This document shows, one piece after another, positions 37,216 through 47,395 of a stretch of 64,000 nucleotides of DNA; the stretch's first letter is position 1; each line of letters begins with the position of its first letter. Origin of the DNA: Bradyrhizobium sp. CCBAU 051011 (GTDB lineage Bacteria; Pseudomonadota; Alphaproteobacteria; Rhizobiales; Xanthobacteraceae); contig NZ_CP022222.1 of assembly GCF_009930815.1 (NCBI RefSeq), positions 1,964,501 through 2,028,500 on the forward strand, read 5' to 3'. Below the pieces are notes generated by a model. It saw only the letters and a list, made by a program, of their open reading frames with translations. It was not told the origin of the DNA and searched no databases. The translations under genes were made by a program, and so were the position numbers.

Positions 37216-38712
37216 TCATAGCTTAAGGGTTGGGATTTTTCTGAGTTCTCGCAGCATCGCGTCGGGAGGAAATTCGCCGTAAGTATCCGCCACCGTTTTT
37301 CGGCCATGCCCGGTCATCGCATCAAGGATATCAACTGCAAGCCCATTGCGACGGCCCAACGTCTTAATGCGATGACGCCACGAATGGTTTGGAGCGAGCC
37401 GCTTGTCGACGACACCAATCGACTTGATCCATCTGCCCAATATTTTTGACCCGTTACCGCCGGGGCGACCGAACCGATCTCGCGCAAGATCTGGAAATAT
37501 TGGTCCCTTGCCCGCAGATGCCACAAATTTCAGAAATCCTTCGTCGATCAACGCCGGGTGTACGGGAAGAACACGCTCGGAGTTCACGTTTTTCAACGAG
37601 CCGGCTTCGGCGGCGAAGGCGATGCACCAGATGTCGTCGATCTGCTTAACATCCTCCGAGCGCAACTGGCAGACCTCCGCAATGCGCGCACCAGTATAGG
37701 CGCATACCCAGGGGACCCATCGCTTGTGGGCCTCCCTTTCTGTGCGAGCCGCCCTCAGTATGACCCTGGCTTCGTCGTCCGTATATCCCCGTCTCTTCTC
37801 CGAAGGCCGGCTCTTCAAATCGATGCTGATGCGAGCCGCGGGATTCATGTCGAGTTTTCGGTTATCAACCGCCCATTGAAAAATGGCTCGCACCGGAGCC
37901 AGCTTGCTATCGCGAATAGTCTTGGCAGCGAGCTGCTTGGCGAGGAGTTCTTCCTTCCACTTCACAAGGTCATCCGCGGTAACCCGGCGTGCGTCGTCAT
38001 GGCCCAAGACTCTCGACAGCTCGCTCATTACACCCCGCCACGAGTATTCTGTTTTCTTGTTTGCCTTCTTCTCAAGAAGCCAGCCCTCAATCATCCTTTC
38101 GAAAGTCAGTGGCGCAGCCGGGGCCCGAGGCTGTAGCAGCTCAAATCCACCGACGCGCACCTCTTGCTCGCCACGCAAATAGGCTTCGTGATTTTGAACG
38201 ACCCGTTGGACCTCAATAGTGACTGCGCGAGCCAACCTCTCGCGATCTTCGGCAGGTGGGGACAAGCCCTTTCCTTCGAAATACTGGTCGACGAGCCCAT
38301 AACAGACGCTCTGTTGATCAAACCGCGTTTGATCAACTGGGGGCAGTGGTTGGGTGACGTCCACGTAGAGCTCGCCCTTGCGCGCACTCCAAAGGATTGC
38401 TCCGATTTCCACGTTCCATTGCAGCTGCTGATAGGGGTCTGCTTCAACTTGGCGCCAAAGATGCTCGCCAATTGCGGCTGCGTGTCGCGCAATTTCGTCA
38501 GAAGACAACGGGCGTTGGCCACTCCGCAAATTGGACCAGCGTTCCTCGACTTCTGCGAGCTTCAGCGCATGTAGCCGCTTCGCCTCGCTGGGATCCCGCG
38601 TCCCCAAACTAAAGCGTTCCTCGCGCTTCCCGATCAGGTTGCGGAGATCATCCGGAACACGTTTCCGGAACCAGTAGTAGCCGCTGTCGGGATGCTTCCA
38701 GGGTCGCGTCAT
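37216..38712 (-). CDS. Tyrosine-type site-specific integrase of the island
   Basis: 498 residues. The N-terminal part, YYWFRKRVPDDLRNLIGKRE, is the DUF6538-type arm-binding region common in rhizobial island integrases. A core-binding helix bundle follows at about 220-320. The catalytic domain has YTGARIAEVCQLR (Arg), HSWRHRIKTLGRR (His and Arg), MTGHGRKTVADTYG (His and the nucleophile Tyr). All five canonical positions seem present, so it should be active. ATG at 38712 is used; the frame is open to 38850 only because it runs into the tRNA gene. The gene lies 98 bp from the tRNA 3' end, in the standard arrangement for tRNA-targeting integrases, and expresses away from it. Confidence 0.92.
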   Translation of the reverse strand: MTRPWKHPDSGYYWFRKRVPDDLRNLIGKREERFSLGTRDPSEAKRLHALKLAEVEERWSNLRSGQRPLSSDEIARHAAAIGEHLWRQVEADPYQQLQWNVEIGAILWSARKGELYVDVTQPLPPVDQTRFDQQSVCYGLVDQYFEGKGLSPPAEDRERLARAVTIEVQRVVQNHEAYLRGEQEVRVGGFELLQPRAPAAPLTFERMIEGWLLEKKANKKTEYSWRGVMSELSRVLGHDDARRVTADDLVKWKEELLAKQLAAKTIRDSKLAPVRAIFQWAVDNRKLDMNPAARISIDLKSRPSEKRRGYTDDEARVILRAARTEREAHKRWVPWVCAYTGARIAEVCQLRSEDVKQIDDIWCIAFAAEAGSLKNVNSERVLPVHPALIDEGFLKFVASAGKGPIFPDLARDRFGRPGGNGSKILGRWIKSIGVVDKRLAPNHSWRHRIKTLGRRNGLAVDILDAMTGHGRKTVADTYGEFPPDAMLRELRKIPTLKL

Positions 38713-38734
38713 CGAAAGGGTCACGTGTACCACC

Positions 38735-38795
38735 CGTGTGTACCAATCCGGGCGGCAAAAGCCTATGCCAATCAATGACCTGTTGATTTTATTGG
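38735..38795 (-). repeat. Putative integrase arm-binding region, right end
   Basis: Between the integrase start and the tRNA lie cgtgtgtaccaatccgggcg (38735-38754), tcaatgacc and ttgattttattgg (38783-38795). The last is the inverse of aataaaatcaa beside the left att cores at 9756 and near 170. A second pair is the aatccgggcg block against cgcccgattg. The element ends therefore carry inverted arm motifs around directly repeated cores. Confidence 0.6.
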
Positions 38796-38809
38796 ATTTC
38801 TGTGTGTGC

Positions 38810-38828
38810 TGGCGGAGAGGGAGGGATT
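38810..38828 (+). repeat. att core at the tRNA-Ser 3' end (right junction of the island)
   Basis: tggcggagagggagggatt (plus strand) is the reverse complement of the last 19 nt of the tRNA, CCA included. It repeats exactly at 9717-9735 and with one mismatch at 135-153. The island lies to the left, the tRNA body to the right. Confidence 0.9.
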
Positions 38829-38899
38829 CGAACCCCCGATAGGCTTGCACCTATGCCGCATTTCGAGTGCGGTGCATTCAACCACTCTGCCACCTCTCC
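38810..38899 (-). tRNA. tRNA-Ser (CGA)
   Basis: 90 nt on the minus strand. The 7-bp acceptor stem GGAGAGG/CCTCTCC with discriminator G and an encoded CCA is visible. The anticodon loop CTCGAAA between CCGCA and TGCGG gives anticodon CGA. The long variable arm and the GGTTCGAATCC-type T loop are as expected for tRNA-Ser. Its 3' end is the att site for the island. The tRNA is intact, so integration restored it. Confidence 0.95.
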
Positions 38900-39024
38900 A
38901 GGCGCCAAGACGGGCCAGATTCGGCCCTGTGGTCGGGGCGTGTTCTAGGCGAGGATGGCGGGCCAGACAAGGCGCGGGGCCAAGAAATCCGTGCCGGCCC
39001 TGGGAAACAAAAAAGGAGCCCAAA

Positions 39025-39888
39025 ATGGAGCATTTGACGGTTCAGGCCAATGGCGCGGCGCTTCACGTCGCCCGCATGGGCGCCGGGCGACCGCTGCTGT
39101 TGCTGCATGGCTGGCCCGAATTCTGGCTGACCTGGGAGCCGGTGATGACGCGTCTCGCCGACCGCTTCGCCCTGCATGCACCCGACCTGCGCGGCTTCGG
39201 CGACAGCGACAAGCCCGAGGGGCCCTTCGGACCCGACCAGCAGGCCGCCGACATGCTGGCATTGATGGATGCGCTTGGCCTCGCGCAGGCCGGCATTATC
39301 GGTCACGATGTCGGCGGTGCATTGATGCAGTCGCTGGCGCGGCTGGCGCAGGAGCGCATCGCCGGCCTGTTCTTTTTCGATTTTGTCTATCCCGGAATCG
39401 GGCCCCGCATGGCGGAGCCGGAGCGGCTCAACAACATCTGGTATCAATCCTTTCACCAGATGGAGATGGCGCCTGCCCTCATCGGCGCGAGCCGCGAAAG
39501 CTGCCGGCTCTATATTGGGCATTTTCTCAAAGCGTGGTCGCATCGCAAGCACGTCTTTGACGATCAACTCGAGGCCTTCACCGACAATTTCCTTAAAGCG
39601 GGAAACCTTGCCGGTGGCTTCGCGCATTACCGCGCAGCCCATGCTGGCCGGGTCAGGATGATGAAGGGTGAAGCGCCGGCGTTAACGCCGATCGGCGTGC
39701 CGACCTGTGTTCGCTGGGCCGAGCATGATCCGCTGTTTCCCTATGAATGGACCGACCGTCTTGGCGAGACCTTTACAAATCTCGATCTCGCGATGTTTCC
39801 GGGTGTCGGCCACTTCCCCCATCGCGAGGATCCCGATCGCGCAGCAGCGGAGATCGCGGCGTTCTTTACGCGTATCGGCTGGAGCTGA
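39025..39888 (+). CDS. Alpha/beta hydrolase, epoxide hydrolase-like
   Basis: 287 residues. HGWPEFWLTWEPV is the oxyanion-hole segment with the WP residues of epoxide hydrolases. GHDVGGALMQSL carries an Asp nucleophile rather than Ser, and GVGHFPHRED carries the catalytic His. An Asp nucleophile points to epoxide hydrolase or haloalkane/haloacetate dehalogenase activity. ATG at 39025 has AAAAGGAG 6 nt upstream; the frame is open back to 38806 only through the tRNA region. First core-genome gene beyond the island. Confidence 0.85.
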   Translation: MEHLTVQANGAALHVARMGAGRPLLLLHGWPEFWLTWEPVMTRLADRFALHAPDLRGFGDSDKPEGPFGPDQQAADMLALMDALGLAQAGIIGHDVGGALMQSLARLAQERIAGLFFFDFVYPGIGPRMAEPERLNNIWYQSFHQMEMAPALIGASRESCRLYIGHFLKAWSHRKHVFDDQLEAFTDNFLKAGNLAGGFAHYRAAHAGRVRMMKGEAPALTPIGVPTCVRWAEHDPLFPYEWTDRLGETFTNLDLAMFPGVGHFPHREDPDRAAAEIAAFFTRIGWS

Positions 39889-39899
39889 AGAAAATGGGT

Positions 39900-39933
39900 G
39901 GGACCGTCAGACGCGACAAAAACTGACGGTCCC
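39900..39933 (+). terminator. Hairpin after the hydrolase gene
   Basis: GGGACCGTCAG (39900-39910) pairs perfectly with CTGACGGTCCC (39923-39933), 11 nt after the hydrolase stop. No T-run follows, so the hairpin may stabilise the transcript end or act with Rho. Position just behind a stop codon supports a terminator-like role. Confidence 0.5.
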
Positions 39934-40089
39934 GTGCCGCTGCTTTGAAATTCTGGCCGGGAAGTGCGGCTTCGCCGGTCAGCGGAGCGACGCGGGGGAC
40001 GGTAGCAAGGCGCGGCGAAACGGCAACGCGAAGTGGATCTTAACCTAACCAGTCAACCTTACTACCCGCGCAAAACGTTAATCCAAGTG

Positions 40090-41190
40090 CTAATCTTTGC
40101 CCTTCTTGGCCTTTTTCTCGTCCTTGCCGTTGTCTTTCCGCCGGTTGGTGAAGCGCGCATTGCCGAGGCCGGTGCCGATGGTCAGCACGCCCCAGTGCTC
40201 GACGTCCTGCATGAAGGGCACTTCCGAAAGGCCCTGCACCACGCCGTCATTGTGCATCAGCACGGCGGTGTCGTGATCGCCGATCTGCGGGATCGCTTCC
40301 ACCAGGCTGGCCGGCAGGTTGAACTTGCTGCTCTCCCAATTGCCCGGCAGGTTCTGCGCTCCCTTCTCGATCGAGCCGTCCGCGTCGATCACACCGGGAC
40401 AGGCGATGCCGATGAAAGGCGCAAGCTTCAAGCCGTCGGTCTCGGCCGCCGTGATCAGGTCCTTCAGCATCTTGACCAGCCGCTTCACCGCGCCTTCGCG
40501 CGTCGGCTCGTCGTCGGCGTGCCGCCACAACTCGGACTTCCACACCCCGGCCTTGGAAAGATCGGGCGCCTTCTTCCAGCGCGTATCCACGACGCCGCAA
40601 CGGATGTTGGTGCCGCCGATATCGACCGCGAGAATGCTGTCATGGCCCTCGAAAATCCACGACGGCGCCAGATGCAGCGTGCCAAGCAGGCCGGCGTCAT
40701 CGGGATGAAAGCGGATCGGCACCAGATCGACGTCGAAGTCTTCGGCCTTGAGGATGATGTCGGTGCGGGCGATGGCGAGCTCGCCGACCCGGCTCTGCCG
40801 AAAGCCGCCGCCGACCACGATGCGCTCGGTATCGGCCCATGCCTTGGTCTTCAGGAACCGCCCCGTCACATAGGCCAATTCCTGGGCGAATTCTTCGATC
40901 GCACCGTGCACCAGGGCTGCGGCGCCGACGTCGTCTCCAATCAGAGCCAGATCGAGGTCGCCCTTGGGGATCTCGCCCGCAGATTTCTTCCCTAAGGGAT
41001 CGTCGCCGTTTTTTTGCAGCGGCTTGCGCAAGCCGTCCAGTATCTTGCGGAAAGCCCCCTTGCTGGCGCGGTCGCCGAGAAAGCCTTCGTCGTCCTTCAG
41101 TTCGACGTTGAAGCTGTCGACCTCGACCGACGGCAGACGGGTGGCCCCGTGGCGGGCGATGCCCGTGGTTGTTATGATGTCTTCCGCCAT
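40090..41190 (-). CDS. ROK-family protein (sugar kinase-like)
   Basis: 366 residues. The ROK phosphate motif is in SILAVDIGGTNIRCGVVD, placed unusually far from the N-terminus (about residue 180) behind an extra N-terminal domain. FIGIACPGVIDADGSI and GVLTIGTGLGNARF complete the ATPase fold. The usual ROK zinc motif (CxCGxxGC) is missing. The C-terminus is Lys/Asp-rich. It may be a divergent glucokinase-like enzyme or a regulator. ATG at 41190 is preferred to 41223. Confidence 0.75.
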   Translation of the reverse strand: MAEDIITTTGIARHGATRLPSVEVDSFNVELKDDEGFLGDRASKGAFRKILDGLRKPLQKNGDDPLGKKSAGEIPKGDLDLALIGDDVGAAALVHGAIEEFAQELAYVTGRFLKTKAWADTERIVVGGGFRQSRVGELAIARTDIILKAEDFDVDLVPIRFHPDDAGLLGTLHLAPSWIFEGHDSILAVDIGGTNIRCGVVDTRWKKAPDLSKAGVWKSELWRHADDEPTREGAVKRLVKMLKDLITAAETDGLKLAPFIGIACPGVIDADGSIEKGAQNLPGNWESSKFNLPASLVEAIPQIGDHDTAVLMHNDGVVQGLSEVPFMQDVEHWGVLTIGTGLGNARFTNRRKDNGKDEKKAKKGKD

Positions 41191-41562
41191 TGCCCTCGCC
41201 CTGCCGAATCTTGCGGGCGACAACGGACGGGGAACCCTTTGGTTTCAAAGAGAGCGCGAATGGAAGGTGGCAAATGACCTCCCCTATTCGCTATTCGCCA
41301 CTCGCATGCGCCTGTTTCGGCCCAAATCCTTCATTTTTGGCGGGTTTTCAGGGCGTTTCGCCTTGACTCCCGGCATTCTCAGGCTATAAGTCCCCGCATC
41401 CGGCGCGGGATTTCTCGCGCCGCTTGTTTTTGCGCGAAATCTCAAGGGGTTTGCTCCCCGGCCGCGCGAAAATCGTACCCATAACGACTGACCAAAAAGC
41501 CGACCCGGACAACCCTTTCGGGAATATGTCCGAGGCCGGGATCGAACACGAAGGAAAAAAAG
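41191..41562. other. Intergenic region upstream of rplU
   Basis: About 370 bases between divergent genes. It contains the short repeat at 41255-41305 and the rplU leader. The stretch cggacaacccttt...atatgtccgaggccggg before the start could fold, but I see no known ribosomal-protein leader motif with certainty. Confidence 0.45.
41255..41305 (+). repeat. Short intergenic repeat (gcgaat/attcgc type)
   Basis: The block with gcgaatggaaggtgg... and ctattcgctattcgccactcgc is an inverted pair of the kind seen again at 58526-58600 (gcgagtagcgagtagcgaac ... ccgctactccgtattcg). It is a small dispersed intergenic repeat. Confidence 0.5.
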
Positions 41563-42048
41563 ATGTTCGCAGTCATCAAAACCGGCGGCCGGCAGTACCG
41601 CGTCGTTCCGGATGATGTGCTCGAGATAGGCAAGATCGCCGGCGACGTCGGCACGATCGTGCAGCTTGGTGAAGTTCTGGTGGTCGGCGGTGACACGCCG
41701 GTGCTGGGCACGCCGACGGTGGCAGGCGCTTCCGTCGCAGCCGAAGTGCTGGACCACAAGCGCGGCCCCAAGGTGATCGCGTTCAAGAAGCGTCGCCGCA
41801 AGAATTCGCGCCGCAAGCGCGGCTATCGCGACGAGATCACGGTGCTTCGCATCACCGAGATCCTGACCGATAGCAAGAAGCCTTCGATCGGCCCGCGGCC
41901 GAAGAAGGAAAAGGTCGCAGCTCCTGCCGCCGAGGGCGACGAAGCGCCGGCCAAGAAGAAGGCGCCCGCGAAAAAGGTTGCGGCGAAGCCTGCGGCAAAG
42001 AAGGCCCCGGCCAAGAAGGCCGCCGCGAAGGGCAAGAGCGAGAAGTAA
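41563..42048 (+). CDS. rplU: 50S ribosomal protein L21
   Basis: 161 residues. The core MFAVIKTGGRQYRVVPDDVLEI, VVGGDTPVLGTPTVAGASV and FKKRRRKNSRRKRGYRDE is L21 and binds 23S rRNA. The C-terminus carries an additional about 55-residue Lys/Ala/Pro-rich tail (KKAPAKKAAAKGKSEK), common in alphaproteobacteria but absent in E. coli L21 (about 103 residues). AAGGAA precedes the ATG. It is followed by rpmA after 92 nt. Confidence 0.97.
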   Translation: MFAVIKTGGRQYRVVPDDVLEIGKIAGDVGTIVQLGEVLVVGGDTPVLGTPTVAGASVAAEVLDHKRGPKVIAFKKRRRKNSRRKRGYRDEITVLRITEILTDSKKPSIGPRPKKEKVAAPAAEGDEAPAKKKAPAKKVAAKPAAKKAPAKKAAAKGKSEK

Positions 42049-42140
42049 GGCGCCTCTACGAAAAGTTGAGGCGTGAGAAAAAGTGAAATGATTCCGTCAA
42101 GGAATTGATCTAGAAATATTCGAGAAGTCGGAGACGAGCC

Positions 42141-42410
42141 ATGGCTCACAAGAAAGCAGGCGGTTCATCGCGAAACGGTCGCGATTCAGCGGGCAAGCGC
42201 CTTGGCATCAAGGCGTACGGCGGCGAACGCGTGATTCCCGGCAACATCATCGCGCGTCAACGCGGCACCACCTGGCATCCCGGCCTTAATGTCGGCATGG
42301 GCACCGACCATACTCTCTTTGCCAAGGTCGAAGGTCATGTCGAGTTCCGTGCAAAAGCCAATGGTCGCACTTTCGTATCGGTAATTCCGATGACGGAGGC
42401 GGCCGAATAG
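42141..42410 (+). CDS. rpmA: 50S ribosomal protein L27
   Basis: 89 residues. [20 protein letters not shown] is the flexible N-terminal tail that reaches the peptidyl-transferase centre; then [21 protein letters not shown] and [17 protein letters not shown]. Complete and of standard length. An intrinsic terminator follows 62 nt after the stop. Confidence 0.98.
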   Translation: MAHKKAGGSSRNGRDSAGKRLGIKAYGGERVIPGNIIARQRGTTWHPGLNVGMGTDHTLFAKVEGHVEFRAKANGRTFVSVIPMTEAAE

Positions 42411-42471
42411 ACGGTGGACAAAATTCGAGTCCGCCGGGTCCTGTTGAACCGGCGGAGTCGAAAAGGGCTCC

Positions 42472-42502
42472 AGGGGAGGCGGGATACCGGCCTCCCCTTT
42501 TT
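42472..42502 (+). terminator. Intrinsic terminator of rplU-rpmA
   Basis: AGGGGAGGC (42472-42480) and GCCTCCCCT (42490-42498) form a perfect 9-bp stem with a 9-nt loop, ending in TTTTT. A separate CCGCCGG/CCGGCGG hairpin lies about 40 nt upstream. Confidence 0.85.
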
Positions 42503-42534
42503 AATTTGCGCATTTTCGCAATCAGGAGCCCGAC

Positions 42535-43131
42535 ATGTTGCAGGACATCCCGATCCAAGCCTCGCCCTTGCGTCAGGCGAGTAGCTGCGTCCTCGAGACC
42601 GAACGGCTGACGTTGCGTCGGCCGACGCTCGCGGACGTAAAAGCGATTGCGCATCTCGCCAATGATCGCCGCATTGCGGAAAATACCCGCCGCCTGCCGC
42701 ATCCCTACCTGCAGGACCATGCGGTCGAGTTCGTGCGCGCCAAGGCCGCCGACAACAGCGAGACGGTGTTTCTGATCGAACAGAACTATTCGCCGATCGG
42801 CATGGTCGGCATCGACGGCAGCGAGCCGGACGCACCGGAGCTCGGCTACTGGCTCGGCGTCGCGCATTGGGGCCAGGGTTTCGGCACCGAAGCCGCGCGC
42901 GCGGTGATCGATTTCTTCTTCGAAGAATTCGATGCCGAGCACCTGATTTCCGGCGCCCGCGTCGCCAACCCGGCGTCGCGCAACATCCTGGAGAAATGCG
43001 GCTTCCAGTGGAGCGGCGTCGAACTGCACCGCTTCGAGGCGCTGGGATCCTCAACCCCGGTCGACCGCTTTCGCCTGACGCGCAGCGTGTGGACGTCGCT
43101 GAAGAACTGGGGAAGCTCGACGCGGAGATAG
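42535..43131 (+). CDS. GNAT family N-acetyltransferase (RimJ/RimL type)
   Basis: 198 residues. ETERLTLRRPTLADVKAIAHLAND opens the fold; LGYWLGVAHWGQGFGTEAARAVIDFFFEE carries the acetyl-CoA loop (QGFGTEA); ANPASRNILEKCGFQWSGVE completes it. The RimJ/RimL subgroup acetylates protein N-termini or small molecules. It lies just behind the rpmA terminator. Confidence 0.88.
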   Translation: MLQDIPIQASPLRQASSCVLETERLTLRRPTLADVKAIAHLANDRRIAENTRRLPHPYLQDHAVEFVRAKAADNSETVFLIEQNYSPIGMVGIDGSEPDAPELGYWLGVAHWGQGFGTEAARAVIDFFFEEFDAEHLISGARVANPASRNILEKCGFQWSGVELHRFEALGSSTPVDRFRLTRSVWTSLKNWGSSTRR

Positions 43132-43144
43132 CGCTGAACTCTCC

Positions 43145-43265
43145 CCGTCATTGCGAGCCAACGGGTCGCGCGAATGCGCGCCCGATGACAGGCTCCGCGA
43201 AGCAATCCATCGGGCCGCAAGGAAAGAATGGATTGCTTCGTCGCTTTGCTCCTTTGCAATGACGG
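43145..43265. repeat. Palindromic intergenic repeat
   Basis: ccgtcattgc (43145-43154) is the exact inverse of gcaatgacgg (43256-43265), with internal gcgcgaatgcgcgc and a partly matched atcgg/aatccat segment. This is a well-known style of rhizobial intergenic repeat, here between convergent genes. Confidence 0.65.
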
Positions 43266-43277
43266 CGAGAGCGCGAC

Positions 43278-44192
43278 TCATGCCGGCGGATTCACCACTG
43301 CTTCCTCGCGACCCAACTTCTGCTCGCGCAGGAAAATATAGAAGCCGGCGCCGATAATGATCGCCGCGCCGATCAGCGTCGAGATCGACGGCACGTCACC
43401 CCACACCACGAAGCCGAAAATCACGGCCCATACGATCATCGAATATTGATACGGCACCACGACGCTGGCCGGCGCCAGCTTCAGCGAACGGTTGATGCAC
43501 AAGAGCGCAAAGACGGAAATCACGCCCGCCGCGGCAAACAGGCCGAGACTGCCAAGCGTCGGCGTCACCCAGCCGATCGGCGACATCAGCGCGCCGAGCA
43601 GAAAGGTGCCGCCGAACTGCGACGTCGTCAGCACGATATCCGGCGTGTCCCGCAGCGAGCGCGTGATCAGCATCAGGAACGCAAACGACAGGCTGCCGCC
43701 GAGCGCGATCATTGCGGGCCAGCTTACCGTCTGCGTCGACGGACGCAGCGCAATCAGCACGCCGCAGAACCCGATCAGGATCGCAGTCCAGCGCCGCCAG
43801 CCGACGCGCTCGCCGAGCACGATGCCTGACAACGCCGTGACGAAGATCGGCGAAGCCAGATAGTAGGTGATGACGTCGGCGAGCGGCAGATAGACGGTGG
43901 CGAGAAAGAAAGCCGCGACCTCGAGCGTCGAAAGCGTCACGCGCAGCAATTGAAGCCACGGCCGTTCGAGGCGCTTGAACTCGGCGCGCTGACTCCAGAT
44001 CACCGGCAACAGCACGAGCAGCGCCGCGCAGGCGCGTAGCCACAACAACTGGCCGACCGAATAGGTCGCGACCATGAATTTTCCGAGCGCGTCGCCGAAC
44101 GAGAACATGAAGATCGACAGTAGCATCAAGCCGATGCCGGCCAGCCGCGCCGAACGCTCGTCGTAGGTGGAAATTTTGGCGAACAGGCTCAT
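43278..44192 (-). CDS. EamA/DMT family transporter
   Basis: 304 residues with ten predicted helices in two EamA units (GIGLMLLSIFMFSFGDALGK; VVVPYQYSMIVWAVIFGFVVWGDVPS). VAAFFLATVYLPLADVITYYLASPIFV is typical of the RhaT/YdcZ-like exporter group. A cytoplasmic tail ends in EQKLGREEAVVNPPA. Distinct from the island DMT protein at 32369. Confidence 0.9.
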   Translation of the reverse strand: MSLFAKISTYDERSARLAGIGLMLLSIFMFSFGDALGKFMVATYSVGQLLWLRACAALLVLLPVIWSQRAEFKRLERPWLQLLRVTLSTLEVAAFFLATVYLPLADVITYYLASPIFVTALSGIVLGERVGWRRWTAILIGFCGVLIALRPSTQTVSWPAMIALGGSLSFAFLMLITRSLRDTPDIVLTTSQFGGTFLLGALMSPIGWVTPTLGSLGLFAAAGVISVFALLCINRSLKLAPASVVVPYQYSMIVWAVIFGFVVWGDVPSISTLIGAAIIIGAGFYIFLREQKLGREEAVVNPPA

Positions 44193-44213
44193 GACGTTTC
44201 CTGTTTATTGCTC

Positions 44214-44303
44214 TTCGTCATGGCCAGCACCCCGGCCATCCATGTCCTTTGTGCAGCACGTTGTAAAGGCGTGGATGCGCGGGGCAAGCCCGGGTATGAC
44301 GAA
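44214..44303. repeat. Palindromic intergenic repeat
   Basis: ttcgtcat at 44214-44221 mirrors atgacgaa at 44296-44303. Internal ccggccatccatgtcc and gtggatgcgcggggcaagcc match each other in part. This is a common Bradyrhizobium-type repeat between the DMT gene and the MaoC gene. Confidence 0.55.
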
Positions 44304-44378
44304 TTGAGGCGTATTGATTGCCGCAGTTCCATCTCTGCGATACCGGTACGCCTCTAAGAAGCGCCACAGGAAATCGAC

Positions 44379-44861
44379 ATGACCGACTTCGACCCCGCCC
44401 AACACCGCATGGTGAGCGAACAGCGCTGGTTCGAGGATTTTGTGCTCGGCGAACGCTTCGTGATTCCGAGCCGGACCCAGACGTCGGCGGTGTTCGCCGC
44501 ATTCCAGACCGCGAGCGGCGACACCCATCCGATCCATTACGACGTCGAATATTGCCGCGCCCGCGGCATGCCGGACCTGCTCGCGCATGGCTTCCAGACC
44601 CTGGTCCACACCGCGCCAGGTGCAGGCCTGTTTCCCTACATCGTCGAGGAATCGCTGGTCGGCTTCCTCGAACAGTCGAGCAAGTTCTTGAAGCCGGTCT
44701 ATGCCGGCGACACCATCTACCCCGCGCTCGAAGTGACCGAACTTGTCCCCGGCCGCAGCACCGGCGTGGTGACGCTGCGCTCGACCGTGTTCAACCAGCG
44801 CAAGGAATTGGTGCTGGAGGGAATGCAGAAATTCCTGATCCGGCGCCGGCCGCCCTCATAA
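44379..44861 (+). CDS. MaoC family dehydratase
   Basis: 160 residues. AAFQTASGDTHPIHYDVEYCRARGMPDLLAHGF contains the GDxHPxH catalytic motif with Asp and His. The C-terminus has YPALEVTELVPGRSTGVVTLR. It acts as an enoyl-CoA hydratase or mesaconyl-CoA-type dehydratase. It stands alone between two transcription units in the core genome. Confidence 0.88.
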   Translation: MTDFDPAQHRMVSEQRWFEDFVLGERFVIPSRTQTSAVFAAFQTASGDTHPIHYDVEYCRARGMPDLLAHGFQTLVHTAPGAGLFPYIVEESLVGFLEQSSKFLKPVYAGDTIYPALEVTELVPGRSTGVVTLRSTVFNQRKELVLEGMQKFLIRRRPPS

Positions 44862-44965
44862 GAAGCCCGGCCTCCCGTTCGGAACCGCGAAAAAGGCCCG
44901 AAAATTAAGGCTTTTCGCCAATGTTGCGGGCCTTGAGGGTTGCCGCACGGGGCCCCCTGCCCTAA

Positions 44966-46030
<1,065 letters not shown>

Positions 46031-46123
46031 CTCAAACTTAGCCTTTGCCGCGGCCGCGCCACTTCCAAATCGCGGAGCTGGCGCGTATTGCTTCCCGACA
46101 ATCCCTTTCATTCGACCACATCC

Positions 46124-47266
46124 ATGAAACACCCCGCGCTCAAAAACTTCCGCCGCATCGTCGTCAAGGTCGGCTCCTCGCTGCTGGTCGATTCTGATGC
46201 CGGCGAGGTCCGCGCCAAATGGCTATCGGCGCTGGTCGCCGATATCGCCAAGTTGCACGGTGAAGGCCGCGACGTTCTCGTGGTCTCGTCGGGCTCGATC
46301 GCGCTCGGGCGCAGCCGCCTGAAGCTACCGCGCGGGCCGTTGAAGCTCGAAGAGAGTCAGGGCGCCGCCGCCGTGGGACAGATTGCGCTGGCGCGGATCT
46401 GGTCGGAGGTGCTTGGCGCGCACGGTATTGGCTCCGGGCAGATCCTGGTGACGCTGCAGGATACCGAGGAGCGCCGTCGCTACCTCAACGCCCGCTCGAC
46501 CATTGCCAAACTCTTGGAATGGCGCGCGGTGCCCGTGATCAACGAAAACGATACGGTTGCCACCAACGAGATTCGCTATGGCGACAATGATCGTCTCGCC
46601 GCACGCGTCGCCACCATGGCGAGCGCTGATCTGCTGATCCTGCTGTCCGACATCGACGGGCTTTACGACGCGCCGCCCGGCGCCAATCCGAACGCAAAAC
46701 TGATTCCGATCGTGGAGTCCGTCACCTCGGAGATCGAGGGCATGGCGGGCGCGGCCGAATCCGAATTGTCGCGCGGCGGCATGTTCACCAAGATCGAGGC
46801 GGCGAAGATTGCGACCACCTCAGGCACGCATATGCTGATCGCCTCGGGCAAGATCGAGCATCCGCTGCAGGCTGTTGCGGACGGCGGACGCTGCACCTGG
46901 TTCCTGACGCCGGCCAATCCTGTCACCGCGCGAAAACGCTGGATCGCGGGCTCGCTGGAGCCGAAGGGTACGCTGACCATCGATGCCGGCGCGGTCGCGG
47001 CGCTGCGTGCAGGCAAGAGCCTGCTGCCGGCCGGGGTGATCAGGATCGACGGCCAGTTCGCCCGCGGCGATGCGGTGGTGGTGCGCGGACCCGATACCCA
47101 CGAAATCGGCCGCGGTCTCGTCGCCTACGACGCCGAGGACGCCGAAAAGATCAAGGGCCGCTCCTCGCCGGACGTGATGGCGATCCTAGGCATCTCAGGC
47201 CGGGCGGAGATGATCCATCGGGATGATCTCGTGGTGGGGCCGGCCGGGACCGTTCCGGTCAAATAG
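46124..47266 (+). CDS. proB: Glutamate 5-kinase
   Basis: 380 residues. The amino-acid kinase domain has [50 protein letters not shown] (glutamate and ATP sites) and a PUA domain at the C-terminus ([22 protein letters not shown]). It makes glutamyl-5-phosphate, the first step to proline. ATG at 46124 (MKHPALKNF) is chosen; the frame is open to 46088. It is 130 nt upstream of proA. Confidence 0.96.
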   Translation: MKHPALKNFRRIVVKVGSSLLVDSDAGEVRAKWLSALVADIAKLHGEGRDVLVVSSGSIALGRSRLKLPRGPLKLEESQGAAAVGQIALARIWSEVLGAHGIGSGQILVTLQDTEERRRYLNARSTIAKLLEWRAVPVINENDTVATNEIRYGDNDRLAARVATMASADLLILLSDIDGLYDAPPGANPNAKLIPIVESVTSEIEGMAGAAESELSRGGMFTKIEAAKIATTSGTHMLIASGKIEHPLQAVADGGRCTWFLTPANPVTARKRWIAGSLEPKGTLTIDAGAVAALRAGKSLLPAGVIRIDGQFARGDAVVVRGPDTHEIGRGLVAYDAEDAEKIKGRSSPDVMAILGISGRAEMIHRDDLVVGPAGTVPVK

Positions 47267-47395
47267 ACATTCAACTAGGCCTTTGGCCGAGCTACCGTTT
47301 TCCGATTTCGCCAACCAGCCATGCCGGTTCCGGACCTCGCAAAAGCGCGATTTCCGTGCTAGGGCATGGCCTTAACTCCAGACTCGAGACCTCCG

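Noticed and set aside
38713..38850. N-terminal extension of the integrase frame into the tRNA gene
   Set aside because: The added residues are read from the tRNA-Ser 3' end and the att region; ATG at 38712 begins the conserved sequence.
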